Assembly: GCA_020845495.1 (NCBI GenBank)
Contig: JADLFM010000166.1
Location: 248,001-312,000, forward strand
Direction: 5' to 3'
Source: Chloroflexota bacterium
Lineage (GTDB): Bacteria; Chloroflexota; UBA6077; JACCZL01
Length of the DNA: 64,000 bases
A program made the translations under genes and the position numbers. Below the pieces are notes generated by a model. The model made no database searches. It had not been told where the DNA came from and saw only the letters and a program-made list of their open reading frames with translations. Shown in pieces: positions 18,718 to 28,842 of the stretch (position 1 is the first letter of the stretch; the number at the start of each line of letters is the position of its first letter).

Positions 18718-19902
18718 ATGCCTGGACCGCTCGACGGCGTCCGTGTCCTCGATTTGACCAGGGCCCTGGCTGGCCCATACTGCACCTTGATGCTCGGCGA
18801 CATGGGCGCGGATGTGACCAAGGTCGAGATGCCCGGCGGCGACGAGAGCCGGAGTTGGGGGCCGCCCTTCATCGAGGGAGAAAGCTCCTACTTCCTGAGT
18901 ATCAGCCGAAACAAAAAGAGCGTGACCCTCGATCTCAAGCAGCCCGAGGCGAAGGAGATCCTTCGGCGGCTGGTCGAGCGCTCGGACGTGCTGGTCGAGA
19001 ACATGCGGCCCGGCGCGATGGGTCGACTGGGCTTTGGGTACGAGCAGGCGGCCGCGCTGAACCCCCGCCTGATCTACTGCTCGATCTCCGGCTTCGGGCA
19101 GACCGGGCCGCGCTCGCATCAGCCGGCCTACGACCAGGTGCTCCAGGGTATGGGCGGCGGCATGAGCCTGACCGGCCAGCCGGGCGGCCAGCCGACCAAG
19201 TTCGGCATCCCGATCGCCGATATTGCCGCCGGCATGTTCGGTGCGTACGCCGTCGTCAGCGCCCTCTACACCCGCGAAAAGACCGGCCGAGGCCAGGCGA
19301 TCGACACCTCGATGCTCGGCGGGCAGGTCGCGCTGCTGACGTTTCAGGCGGGCCGGTACTTCGCGACCGGCACAGCACCCGGGCTGTCCGGCAACCGCCA
19401 CCCGAGCATCGCACCGTACGAAACACTCGCCTGCCAGGACGGCTACGTCAACGTGGCCTGCGGTACCGAGCGGATGTGGCAAGCCTTCTGTCAAGCACTC
19501 GGGCTGGGCGCGCTCCTGTCCGACCCCCGCTTCGCCACGAACGCGAATCGAGTCACCAATCGCGAGCCGCTCGCAGCCATCATTGAGGAGCGTTTGGGCG
19601 GCCTGACAGTGGCCGAGGTGGTGCGCACGCTGGAGGCAGTCGACGTGCCGTGTGGACCGGTCTACACGCTGGCAGACGTGTTCGCGGACCCTCAGACCCA
19701 GCACCTCGAGCTTCAGACGAAGATCGCTCATCCAAAGGCCGGCGAGGTCAGCGTGACCGGGTTCCCATGGCGGCTCTCGGACACGCCCGCCGAGGTCCGC
19801 TTGCCCCCGCCGCTGCTCGGCCAGCATACCGACGAGGTGCTGCGCGACCTCGGCTACGCCGACGCCGAGATCGAGCGGTTTCATGAGGATCGGGTGGTGT
19901 AG
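18718..19902 (+). CDS. Family III CoA-transferase (CaiB/BaiF)
   Basis: 394 residues, normal length. Moves CoA between carboxylic acids. Visible signatures are L-A-G-P-Y-C-T-L-M-L-G-D-M-G-A-D-V near the N-terminus, S-G-F-G-Q-T-G-P (124-131), and the catalytic aspartate D168 in P-I-A-D-I-A-A-G-M. ATG at 18718 has GGAG 6 nt upstream. The open frame extends back through the tandem repeats but that stretch is not protein-like. Substrates cannot be told apart by eye among formyl-, succinyl- and carnitine-type members; the thioesterase and enoyl-CoA hydratase downstream suggest acyl-CoA catabolism. Confidence 0.92.
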   Translation: MPGPLDGVRVLDLTRALAGPYCTLMLGDMGADVTKVEMPGGDESRSWGPPFIEGESSYFLSISRNKKSVTLDLKQPEAKEILRRLVERSDVLVENMRPGAMGRLGFGYEQAAALNPRLIYCSISGFGQTGPRSHQPAYDQVLQGMGGGMSLTGQPGGQPTKFGIPIADIAAGMFGAYAVVSALYTREKTGRGQAIDTSMLGGQVALLTFQAGRYFATGTAPGLSGNRHPSIAPYETLACQDGYVNVACGTERMWQAFCQALGLGALLSDPRFATNANRVTNREPLAAIIEERLGGLTVAEVVRTLEAVDVPCGPVYTLADVFADPQTQHLELQTKIAHPKAGEVSVTGFPWRLSDTPAEVRLPPPLLGQHTDEVLRDLGYADAEIERFHEDRVV

Positions 19903-19947
19903 CTCGCCCTCGGCCCCGGCAGCCGGGCTAGCGTGTGTGGGGCAGCA

Positions 19948-19963
19948 TGGCCCGTCCGGGCCA
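19948..19963. terminator. Short GC hairpin after the CoA-transferase
   Basis: TGGCCCG and CGGGCCA flank two bases, giving a compact stem-loop 45 nt after the stop. No U-run follows, so termination is only suggested. Confidence 0.3.
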
Positions 19964-20018
19964 GGTGATGTAGGCTGTTCGGGGAGACAGGCAGAACGGT
20001 GCCAGGGAGGATGGGCCG

Positions 20019-20426
20019 ATGGCGCGACGTACGCTTGCACCAGGGCTGAGCGGGGAAGTGACCTGTCAGGTCACCGACGGCCTGACGGCCGACGCAATGG
20101 GGAGCTCGAATGCAGTTGTCTTCGCCACGCCGGCCCTGGTGCTGCTGATCGAGCGGGCAGCCATCGCGGCGATAGATGGTGCGCTCGACGAGGGCCAGGG
20201 CAGCGTGGGGGCCGCGCTCGACGTCAAACATCTTGCGCCGACTCCGCTCGGGCTGAGCGTAACCGCACGCGCCGAGTTGGTCGCCGTCGACGGCCGCCGG
20301 CTCACGTTCCAGGTTAGTGCGCTCGACGAGGTCGAGCAGGTCGCAAGCGGCACACACGAGCGGGTCATCGTCGACCTGAGCCGCTTCAACGCGCGAGCGG
20401 CCCGCAAAGCACCCGGCGACGGCTGA
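20019..20426 (+). CDS. Hotdog thioesterase, fluoroacetyl-CoA thioesterase (FlK)-like
   Basis: 135 residues forming a single hotdog domain. It shows the FlK-family pattern: N-terminal L-A-P-G-L-S-G-E-V, V-F-A-T-P-A-L-V, the H-L-A-P-T-P-L-G block, and S-G-T-H-E-R-V-I-V near the end. Known members hydrolyse small acyl-CoA thioesters; true fluoroacetyl-CoA specificity is unlikely to be general. ATG at 20019 has AGGGAGG 8 nt upstream. Between the CoA-transferase and the enoyl-CoA hydratase. Confidence 0.85.
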   Translation: MARRTLAPGLSGEVTCQVTDGLTADAMGSSNAVVFATPALVLLIERAAIAAIDGALDEGQGSVGAALDVKHLAPTPLGLSVTARAELVAVDGRRLTFQVSALDEVEQVASGTHERVIVDLSRFNARAARKAPGDG

Positions 20427-20504
20427 GACCAGTTTCTGTCGCAGCACAGCACGGCACCGCCCAGACGGTGAGGCCGCTCACGCCACCATTCACCGCGCCC
20501 AGAA

Positions 20505-20686
20505 AAGAACGAGGCCGAAGCCCGTCAGGCTTCGGCCAGTGCGCTCGTCAAGGTCGTCACCGCTCCGCGGCGATCGGCGTCAGACGCCGCATGGCCTTGG
20601 TTACGGACTGTTCGACCTCGATACAGAGAAGTGTCCGGGAACCACATGCCAACCGCACTGAATTCCCGCGGTCAGATATCGAGCGC
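20505..20686 (-). ncRNA. Candidate small RNA on the minus strand
   Basis: The 460-nt spacer 20427-20886 has no convincing gene on the plus strand. On the minus strand TATACT (20698-20693) could start a ~180-nt transcript ending in a strong hairpin with a U-rich tail (20537-20505). It holds only a tiny frame starting ATG at 20592. No matching family recognised and the -35 is poor, so this is a hypothesis. Confidence 0.35.
20513..20537 (-). terminator. Perfect hairpin with U-rich tail on the minus strand
   Basis: GGCCGAAGCC and GGCTTCGGCC form a 10-bp stem with a 5-nt loop. On the minus strand it is followed by TCGTTCTTTTCTG, a good intrinsic-terminator tail; on the plus strand there is none. 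No minus-strand gene is known here, so it terminates either an unannotated RNA or works bidirectionally. Confidence 0.65.
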
Positions 20687-20886
20687 AGCCACAGTATACC
20701 GAAGACCTGGTCGATCCGGCAGATTTTGGCGGCCCAGGCCGGCGTCACGGTGCTGCCACCGTACGGCCCATTCGACCGCCCATACCGGGCGCTCAAGGGG
20801 TTGGACGCCCGCCAGCAGGTCGTACTATCACGCCAGACTTGAACGGCTCCGCCGTGCCACCTACCATGGCCTGCGGGGAGGGAGTC

Positions 20887-21660
20887 ATGCCCTACGAGCA
20901 CATCCGTACTGAGCGGGACGGTCCGGTGGCGATCGTCACCCTCAACCGCCCCCAACAATTGAACGCGCTCTCGCTGCCGCTGATGCGTGAACTGGTGCAA
21001 GCTCTCGAGGAACACGACTGTGACGGCGAGGTCCGCGCCATCGTAGTGACCGGCGGCCCGAAGGTCTTCGCAGCTGGCGCCGACCTGAAGGAATTTTCGA
21101 CGAGTTCGGCCGTCGAGATGTTGGTCGGAAACCGGGTCGGTCTCTGGGACCGGGTGGCTGAGATCTCGACCCCTCTCATCGCGGCGGTGAGCGGCTACGC
21201 GCTCGGCGGCGGCTGCGAACTGGCGATGGTGTGTGACATGATCGTCGCATCCGACACGGCGAAGTTCGGTCAGCCGGAGATCAACGTCGGGCTGATGCCA
21301 GGGGCCGGCGGCACCCAGCGGCTGACCCGCACGATTGGCAAGTACAAGGCGATGGAGATGGTACTGACCGGCGCCTTTATCGACGCCGTCGAGGCCGAGC
21401 GGCGCGGTCTGGTCAACCGTATCGTCCCGCCCGAGGAGGTCGTGGCGGCGGCCGTCGAACTTGGCAGAAAGCTGGCCGAGAAGCCGCCGATCGCCGTTCG
21501 GCTCGCCAAGCAAGCCGTCCTCAGAGCGTTCGAGATGCCGCTCGGCGAGGCCGTGCAACATGAACGTAGCCTCTTTTACTTCCTCTTCGGGACCGAAGAC
21601 ACGCGAGAAGGCATCAACGCGTTCGTCGACAAGCGCAAGCCGAACTTTCGCGGCCGATGA
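20887..21660 (+). CDS. Enoyl-CoA hydratase/isomerase (crotonase)
   Basis: 257 residues, typical crotonase. The oxyanion-hole and acid/base elements are intact: A-A-G-A-D-L-K-E, then G-G-G-C-E111-L and Q-P-E131-I, matching the two catalytic glutamates of rat enoyl-CoA hydratase. It hydrates 2-enoyl-CoA in beta-oxidation. ATG at 20887 is preceded by a GGGGAGGGAG purine run; ATG 20866 and GTG 20839 further up are in frame but less likely. Confidence 0.93.
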   Translation: MPYEHIRTERDGPVAIVTLNRPQQLNALSLPLMRELVQALEEHDCDGEVRAIVVTGGPKVFAAGADLKEFSTSSAVEMLVGNRVGLWDRVAEISTPLIAAVSGYALGGGCELAMVCDMIVASDTAKFGQPEINVGLMPGAGGTQRLTRTIGKYKAMEMVLTGAFIDAVEAERRGLVNRIVPPEEVVAAAVELGRKLAEKPPIAVRLAKQAVLRAFEMPLGEAVQHERSLFYFLFGTEDTREGINAFVDKRKPNFRGR

Positions 21661-21702
21661 GAGACGTCGGTTACGACTACATCGAGGCGGTGAGCGAGGA
21701 CG

Positions 21703-22401
21703 ATGAGCAGGTTCTGCGGGCGGTGCGGCGCCCCACTTGCACGCCCTGACCAGCGCTTCTGTACGCGGTGCGGTACGCCGGTTCCGCAGGCGGACTCCGG
21801 TGCGCCCAGGCCCGGGGACGGCCCCACCAACCCGGGCATGTCCGAACCCTACCCCCCGATACCCGGCCCAGGCGGTCCGAGCGGGCGACCACCGGGCCGC
21901 TCGCCGCTCAACGCGATCCTGGGTGCGCTGCTGGTTGTCGCGGCCATCGGGGTAGTAGCTGCGCTCTGGATGCTGACCTCGTCGTCGTCTTCGCCGGCCG
22001 CGATGCTCGGCCTCGCGCCAGCCCCGACTGCAACGCACACCCCGCTCCCAACCCCCACGCCGGTACCCACACCCACTCGCGGACCGTCGATCAACATCCC
22101 GATTCCCGGCGCAACCGCCACGATCAGCATTCCGATCTCCATCCCCAATTTCGGCGCGTCGCCAACCCCGCCGCCGAATACGAAATTGACGGCAGATCAG
22201 GCACGGGAGAAGGTCAAGGCGTCGCTCAGCAGTTGCTTCCTGCTGCGCCAGGAAATCGAGCTTGCGAACGTGACCTACGAGCCGCCCAACTGGCTGGTGA
22301 CCCTGCGCATCACCCAGGCGACCTGGCGCGTCGACGACGCCACCGGCACGGTCACACCGGATGAGCGCGCCGCCGAGCGTCAGAAGAACTGCCGCCTGTA
22401 G
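21703..22401 (+). CDS. Zinc-ribbon membrane-anchored protein, unknown function
   Basis: 232 residues. C5, C8, C20 and C23 form a short zinc ribbon, followed by a Pro-rich linker, one hydrophobic helix (about 70-92), a long Pro/Thr linker with P-T-P repeats, and a small C-terminal domain (about 165-232) with two cysteines. The ribbon would be cytoplasmic and the tail outside. Layout is common in Chloroflexota and Actinobacteria; no function is known. Confidence 0.8.
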   Translation: MSRFCGRCGAPLARPDQRFCTRCGTPVPQADSGAPRPGDGPTNPGMSEPYPPIPGPGGPSGRPPGRSPLNAILGALLVVAAIGVVAALWMLTSSSSSPAAMLGLAPAPTATHTPLPTPTPVPTPTRGPSINIPIPGATATISIPISIPNFGASPTPPPNTKLTADQAREKVKASLSSCFLLRQEIELANVTYEPPNWLVTLRITQATWRVDDATGTVTPDERAAERQKNCRL

Positions 22402-22480
22402 CCGCCCCACCGCCCGCCGATTTCCCACACACAGACCACGGCTCCCTCACCAGTGACCGCCCGCCCGGTATCCTCTCGCC

Positions 22481-23461
22481 ATGATCGACGTCGTTCTTCT
22501 CGGCACTGGCGGGACCGTCCCGCTGCCCGGGCGCTGGCTCTCGGCGCTCCTCGTGCGCATCGGCTCCGACCTGACGCTCTTCGACTGCGGTGAGGCCACC
22601 CAACTCCCGATGCGGTCGGCCGGCTGGGGCTTCAAGCCGGTGTCGACGATCTGCCTGAGCCACCTCCACGCCGACCACGTGGCCGGCCTCCCGGGCCTGC
22701 TGCTGACCGTCGGGAATGCCGGGCGAGTCGAACCGCTGACAATCTACGGGCCGGCCGGCACACGCAGCGTGGTCAACGGCCTGCGCACGATCGCGCCTCG
22801 CCTGCCCTTCGACGTGCGGATTCGTGAGGTCGCCGGAGGCGAGACGATCCCGCTCGGAAGCGCGCAGATGAGGACGCTCGCGCTCGAACACGCCGTCCCC
22901 TGCCGTGGCTACCGGCTCGACGTGCCGCGTGCTCGGCGCTTCGATCCAGAGCGTGCCCAGGCGCGCGGCATCCCGATGGAGCTCTGGAGCCGGCTCCAGC
23001 ACGGCGAGACGGTCGCCGCCCGAGGGCACACGTTCCATCCGGATGACGTCCTGGGACCGTCCCGGCGTGGGTTGAGCCTCGCCTACATCACGGATACCCG
23101 CCCGATCCCGACGATCGCGCCGTTCGTGGCCGGGGCCGATCTCCTGGTCTGCGAAGCGAACTACGGCGACCCTGCCGACGCCAAGAATGCCCTGGAGAAC
23201 CGCCACATGCTGTTTTCGGAGGCTGCCGCCGTCGCCCGAGACGCGAATGTGCGGCGCCTCTGGCTCACCCATTTCAGTGCCAAGGTGCTCGACCCGCAGC
23301 GCTATACGGGGCAGGCAACGACGATCTTTCCGACGGCGCAGATCGGCCGCGACGGGATGCAAACCACGCTGCGGTTCGTGGACGAGGCCGAAGCGCCCCG
23401 AGCAACTACCGCGGCTGATGCCCCCTCAGCGCCGACGCAGCCAGGGCGGGCGCCACGCTGA
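22481..23461 (+). CDS. rnz: Ribonuclease Z (tRNase Z)
   Basis: Zinc metallo-beta-lactamase-fold endonuclease that matures tRNA 3' ends. 326 residues. L-G-T-G-G-T-V-P at the start, S-H-L-H-A-D-H zinc motif near 60, A-Y-I-T-D-T-R and the late L-T-H-F-S box are as in bacterial RNase Z. A ~25-residue Ala/Pro tail is added. A related arylsulfatase-type MBL hydrolase is a weaker alternative. Confidence 0.88.
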   Translation: MIDVVLLGTGGTVPLPGRWLSALLVRIGSDLTLFDCGEATQLPMRSAGWGFKPVSTICLSHLHADHVAGLPGLLLTVGNAGRVEPLTIYGPAGTRSVVNGLRTIAPRLPFDVRIREVAGGETIPLGSAQMRTLALEHAVPCRGYRLDVPRARRFDPERAQARGIPMELWSRLQHGETVAARGHTFHPDDVLGPSRRGLSLAYITDTRPIPTIAPFVAGADLLVCEANYGDPADAKNALENRHMLFSEAAAVARDANVRRLWLTHFSAKVLDPQRYTGQATTIFPTAQIGRDGMQTTLRFVDEAEAPRATTAADAPSAPTQPGRAPR

Positions 23462-23513
23462 CAGCGGAGCTCGGGTGGGACAAAACGGCTGCACGCCCCT
23501 TCGCTTGCAGCAC

Positions 23514-23549
23514 CAGGCCCGTGGGCGAGGAATCCCGGCCACGGGCCTG
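23514..23549. terminator. Hairpin between convergent genes
   Basis: CAGGCCCGTGG (23514-23524) pairs perfectly with CCACGGGCCTG (23539-23549) across a 14-nt loop. It lies between the rnz stop and the stop of the small minus-strand gene, fitting a shared bidirectional terminator; neither side has a clear U-run. Confidence 0.5.
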
Positions 23550-23565
23550 CTAAGACAGACGGGTG

Positions 23566-23787
23566 TCAGTTCGCGGCTGCGCCGTCGACCACGCTCCCAC
23601 CACACTGGGAGCACTCCACTCGGCCGAGACAACAGCGTTCGATCAGCACTACCCCGGTCGGCCGCTCCGTCCCGAGGATGGAACGAAACACCGCTTCATC
23701 GCCGCCGTGCGACCATCGCCGCCAGCCGGCGGGAATGGGCGCACGCGCCGGGAGCGGGGTGGGCCGGCAGGGGACATCGTAGTTCAC
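23566..23787 (-). CDS. Small cysteine-containing hypothetical protein
   Basis: 73 residues, GTG start at 23787 with AAGGAG 7 nt upstream. The C-terminal half carries a C-C-x5-C-x2-C arrangement ending in C-S-Q-C-G-G-S-V-V, compatible with metal binding. The ribosome-binding site sits inside the inverted repeat AGGAG-TC-CTCCT, so it may be self-occluded. The terminator hairpin lies just after its stop. No family recognised. Confidence 0.45.
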   Translation of the reverse strand: MNYDVPCRPTPLPARAPIPAGWRRWSHGGDEAVFRSILGTERPTGVVLIERCCLGRVECSQCGGSVVDGAAAN

Positions 23788-24258
23788 AGGAGGACTCCTT
23801 CAATCGTCCGTCTCCTCAACTAGCAGGCATCGGCCAGAGTGCCGCATGAGCCAGCCGGGCTGAGGTTTGTGGAAGGTAGAGGCAGGATCTCTTGGCTGAG
23901 GGCGGCTCAGATCGTGCTCGCCGTCGAGCAGAGTATCTCAAACGTCGAGCGCGGATCGAGCAGCTCCCGTCACGTATCTGTCAAACGAGCGGGACCGACA
24001 TCTTGGGGACGGCCCCTTCGCTGACACACGACCGGCGGCAAGGCGGCTCTGTGTCACCGCTCTGTTCAGCCACCGGACCACGCGAGTATAGCACTCCGAC
24101 GGTTCGCATAGGGTAAACGACGCGGTGAGATGCGGGCGCTGGTACGCTCTTCGGCCGTAGCGCCGTGGTGCCCTGGCTCGCCGGCCGACGCCATGCTATC
24201 GTCCTTCGCCCTGCTATGCTGACGGTGGGCTCGAGGCCGAGTGGGCGGAGGTGGCGGC
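23788..24258. other. 471-nt spacer upstream of the MFS gene
   Basis: Lower in GC than its neighbours. I see no supported gene. It contains a TGACACA/TGTGTCA inverted repeat (24022-24056) and, at 24212-24220, TGCTATGCT, an extended -10-like element that could serve the transporter. Confidence 0.5.
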
Positions 24259-25548
24259 GTGCGGCGGGTACATTATGGCTGGATCATGCTGGTCGCGGTC
24301 ATGTTGATGACCTTTGCGTCGTCCGGCTCGCGCTTCTCGTTCGGCGTGTTCATGAAGCCCATGAGCGAGGAGCTCCACTGGAGCTACTCGCAACTCGCGC
24401 TTGCCGCCTCGATTAATCTGCTGCTGGCTGGTCTGTTCCGACCGGTCGTCGGCATCCTCGCCGACAGGGTCGGCTCGCGCCTGATCGCGATGGTGGGCGT
24501 TGCGCTCGGCGGGATCGCGCTCCTGCTCACCAGTTTCTCGCGCGAACTGTGGCAGTTCTACCTGGCGTACGGTGTCCTCCTGGCCATCGGCTACGCCTGC
24601 GCCTCGCCAGTCACCGTCACGACCCTGGTGAGCCACTGGTTCGTCAAGCGCCGCTCGCTGGCGATGGCGGTCGGCTCGACTGGGACGGCGTTGGGCGAAC
24701 TGGTGACGGTGCCGCTGGCGATGGTGGCGGTGTTATCGGTCGGTTGGGAGTCGTCGTTTCAGCTCATCGCCGGCTTCATGATCGTCGTCGTTCTGCCCAT
24801 CGGCCTGCTGCTACTCCGCAACCGCCCGGCTGACATGGGGCTGGAGCCGTACGGAGGGGCCGCGGCCGCCAGGCGGTTCGGACTGCTCGGCCCGAACGTC
24901 ACCCTCCGTGACGCACTCCGATCGGGGGACTTCTGGCGGCTCGGGACCGGCTTCTTCGTGTGCGGCTTCACGATGAGCTTCGCCAGCACCCACTTCGTGC
25001 CATTCGCCATGGACATGGGCTTCGAGCCGATGGTCGCCGCGAACGCGCTGGGCTTCGTCGGCGGTTGTAGCATCGTCGGCGGCCTGATGGCTGGCTACCT
25101 CGGAGATCGTTTCAGCCGCAAGAACGTCCTGGCGACGGTCTACCTGCTTCGAGGACTCTCATTCGCCGTGCTCCTCGAAGCACGAGATCTGCCAACGCTC
25201 TACCTTGGCAGTTTTCTGCTCGGGATCTCGTGGACCTCGACCAGCCCGCTCACGTCGGCGATCACCGCCGACCGCTGCGGCCTGAAGAACCTCGGCACGA
25301 TCTTCGGCACGATGTACACGATCATGCCGATCGGGTCGGCCGCGGGCGCGTATCTCGGCGGTCTGGTCTACGAGGTCCGCCACGGCTACGAGCTCACGCT
25401 CGTCATGAGCGCTATCGGCGGACTGATCGCGGCCGTGGTGGTCTGGGGTGTGCGGGAGCCGGACCGGCTCGGCGGCTCGTCGACTCGCGAACGGACCCAC
25501 CCCCGTGCAGCCACCCCAAGCCTCGCCGTTGGGCAGCCTCCAGGCTGA
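24259..25548 (+). CDS. Major facilitator superfamily transporter (monocarboxylate/oxalate-type)
   Basis: 429 residues with 12 predicted helices. The N-terminal H-Y-G-W-I-M-L-V and R-F-S-F-G-V-F-M-K-P-M-S-E-E-L motifs are typical of the OFA/monocarboxylate branch; the loop 2-3 motif reads G-I-L-A-D-R-V-G-S-R. GTG at 24259 has GGAGG 7 nt upstream. Substrate unknown, probably an organic anion. It stands alone. Confidence 0.85.
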   Translation: MRRVHYGWIMLVAVMLMTFASSGSRFSFGVFMKPMSEELHWSYSQLALAASINLLLAGLFRPVVGILADRVGSRLIAMVGVALGGIALLLTSFSRELWQFYLAYGVLLAIGYACASPVTVTTLVSHWFVKRRSLAMAVGSTGTALGELVTVPLAMVAVLSVGWESSFQLIAGFMIVVVLPIGLLLLRNRPADMGLEPYGGAAAARRFGLLGPNVTLRDALRSGDFWRLGTGFFVCGFTMSFASTHFVPFAMDMGFEPMVAANALGFVGGCSIVGGLMAGYLGDRFSRKNVLATVYLLRGLSFAVLLEARDLPTLYLGSFLLGISWTSTSPLTSAITADRCGLKNLGTIFGTMYTIMPIGSAAGAYLGGLVYEVRHGYELTLVMSAIGGLIAAVVVWGVREPDRLGGSSTRERTHPRAATPSLAVGQPPG

Positions 25549-25732
25549 CCCGGGTAGCCGGTCGACGAAATGGGCCGCCCAGTGACACCCGGACGGCCCG
25601 TTCATCGGCGTGTGATGTCACGCGCACCGAAGATCGACGCGTGCTCGTGCAGGTCAGCGGCAGTCCGCCGTCTACCCAGCCTCGACGCGACATGCGTGCA
25701 TCAGAGGCCGTGACCGCGTCCAGGCCCGTCGC

Positions 25733-25951
25733 TCAGGCGCTCTGTCCAGCCTTGGCTTTGGTCAAGAACGGCAAACCGGTGCGCTGGTTCTCGCCGACGC
25801 TATAGCCGGGCGGAACTTCGTTCAGCGACTCGTTCGCCTTCTCGGAGCGCGAGAAGTAGAAAATGCGTTGTTGCCGGCCGTTTCGGAGCGTCACGTCCTT
25901 CGCATGCAGATAGTACGTGTCTCCCTTACTGTTCTTGTGGGTATAGGCCAC
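25733..25951 (-). CDS. Small conserved hypothetical protein
   Basis: 72 residues starting at GTG 25951 with GAGGGGG 6 nt upstream. Composition is well ordered (A-Y-T-H-K-N-S-K-G-D-T-Y-Y-L-H near the start, then R-I-F-Y-F-S-R, and G-Y-x-V-x-E-N-x-R-T-G-L-P-F-L at the end), which looks like a real, conserved basic beta-rich protein. I recall similar small proteins in several bacterial phyla but cannot name a family. The frame extends to a TTG at 25987 with a poorly placed ribosome site. Confidence 0.7.
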   Translation of the reverse strand: MAYTHKNSKGDTYYLHAKDVTLRNGRQQRIFYFSRSEKANESLNEVPPGYSVGENQRTGLPFLTKAKAGQSA

Positions 25952-25993
25952 CAGGTACCCCCTCGTTCTGCAATCAAGGCTCACCAACCTCCA

Positions 25994-26022
25994 AGTCTAA
26001 CGAGCGTGGGGGCACCGGGCAA
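25994..26022 (-). promoter_or_regulatory. Candidate promoter for the 72-residue protein gene
   Basis: Minus strand: TTGCCC (26022-26017), 17 nt, TAGACT (25999-25994). Predicted start near 25987, about 36 nt before the GTG. Confidence 0.45.
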
Positions 26023-26610
26023 GGATACGTTCCATCACTGACGCGTATCCATGTCGAAAGAATGCCCGGGTCACATTCCTGCCAACGGGTGCAGCCCTCC
26101 CGCACGTGCCGATCCGAGACCACCTCGTCGCCGCCGCATGTCACGCCCGTGTTTCCCCGTTCTGGTCAGAACGTTCGGCCAGGCGTGACTCATGGAGGGC
26201 CGGCGGTACGGAATCTGCTGGTCGCATCCCACGCGGGCGCCGGCGTGTGCAGGACGCTCCTTCCAGGCGCCCGGGCACGCATCCGTCAGTACGAGTCATC
26301 CTGCTCGCAGAGTGCGTCACCCATGGAGGAGGGAGAGCAGATCGACCCGCCACAGCCTGCCAGCGCGGCGATCGGGCGGCGCGTCCGCGTGCTGACGCAG
26401 GCGTCGTCAGCCGACGTCGAAACGCATTGATACCGCCCGCTGCACTCAGATTTCCCACGCTACGCTGGTGTTCCGATCTTGACGGTTCGTCGTGCCGGCC
26501 GATAGCCTCAAGACGATGATCCGCCGTCCAGCAGCGCCCGGCCCGCTCTTCCGTTCAGTTCGCAAGTACTCGGGGCCGCCGAGCCTCCGCACTCGGCCCT
26601 GGTGAGAGAG
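26023..26610. other. 588-nt spacer upstream of ispG
   Basis: No supported gene on either strand; open frames of about 100 codons here have shadow-like composition. Contains a 7-2-7 palindrome, CGTTCTG-GT-CAGAACG (26158-26173), and a candidate promoter for ispG. Confidence 0.5.
26479..26506 (+). promoter_or_regulatory. Candidate ispG promoter
   Basis: TTGACG (26479-26484), 16 nt, GATAGC (26501-26506). The -35 is good, the -10 weak. Would give a leader of about 100 nt. Confidence 0.35.
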
Positions 26611-28650
<2,040 letters not shown>

Positions 28651-28673
28651 CGGGCGGGCGATCGGCAATCAGT

Positions 28674-28694
28674 CGTCAGGCGTCAGGCGTCAGA
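28674..28694. repeat. Three 7-bp tandem repeats
   Basis: CGTCAGG occurs twice in tandem and a third time as CGTCAGA shortly after the ispG stop. The 192-nt spacer 28651-28842 has no gene I can support. Confidence 0.6.
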
Positions 28695-28842
28695 TGGTCG
28701 CGGGCGAGAGGTGTGCGCGAGCAGGCAAGACCGTCTCCTCGCCGGTCCATACCTTGCTGATGCCGTCCTACCCGATCTCTAACACCACGCCGCTCACGCC
28801 TCCACGCCCGATCCCTGACGGCTGACAACCGGCCACTCGTCC

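Noticed and set aside
18589..20040. 483-codon minus-strand frame opposite the CoA-transferase
   Set aside because: Shadow of a conserved gene; no domain or ribosome site.
20557..22428. 623-codon minus-strand frame across the crotonase and zinc-ribbon genes
   Set aside because: Antisense to certain genes; only its last few codons lie in free DNA, and they have no domain.
23839..24116. Short plus-strand frames in the rnz-MFS spacer
   Set aside because: No ribosome sites, low-quality composition, mutually overlapping.
26158..26173. SOS-box-like operator
   Set aside because: A clean 7-2-7 palindrome, but not next to any gene start or promoter I can defend.
26062..26430. 122-codon frame in the ispG spacer
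   Set aside because: No ribosome site and composition typical of non-coding DNA; not reported as a gene.
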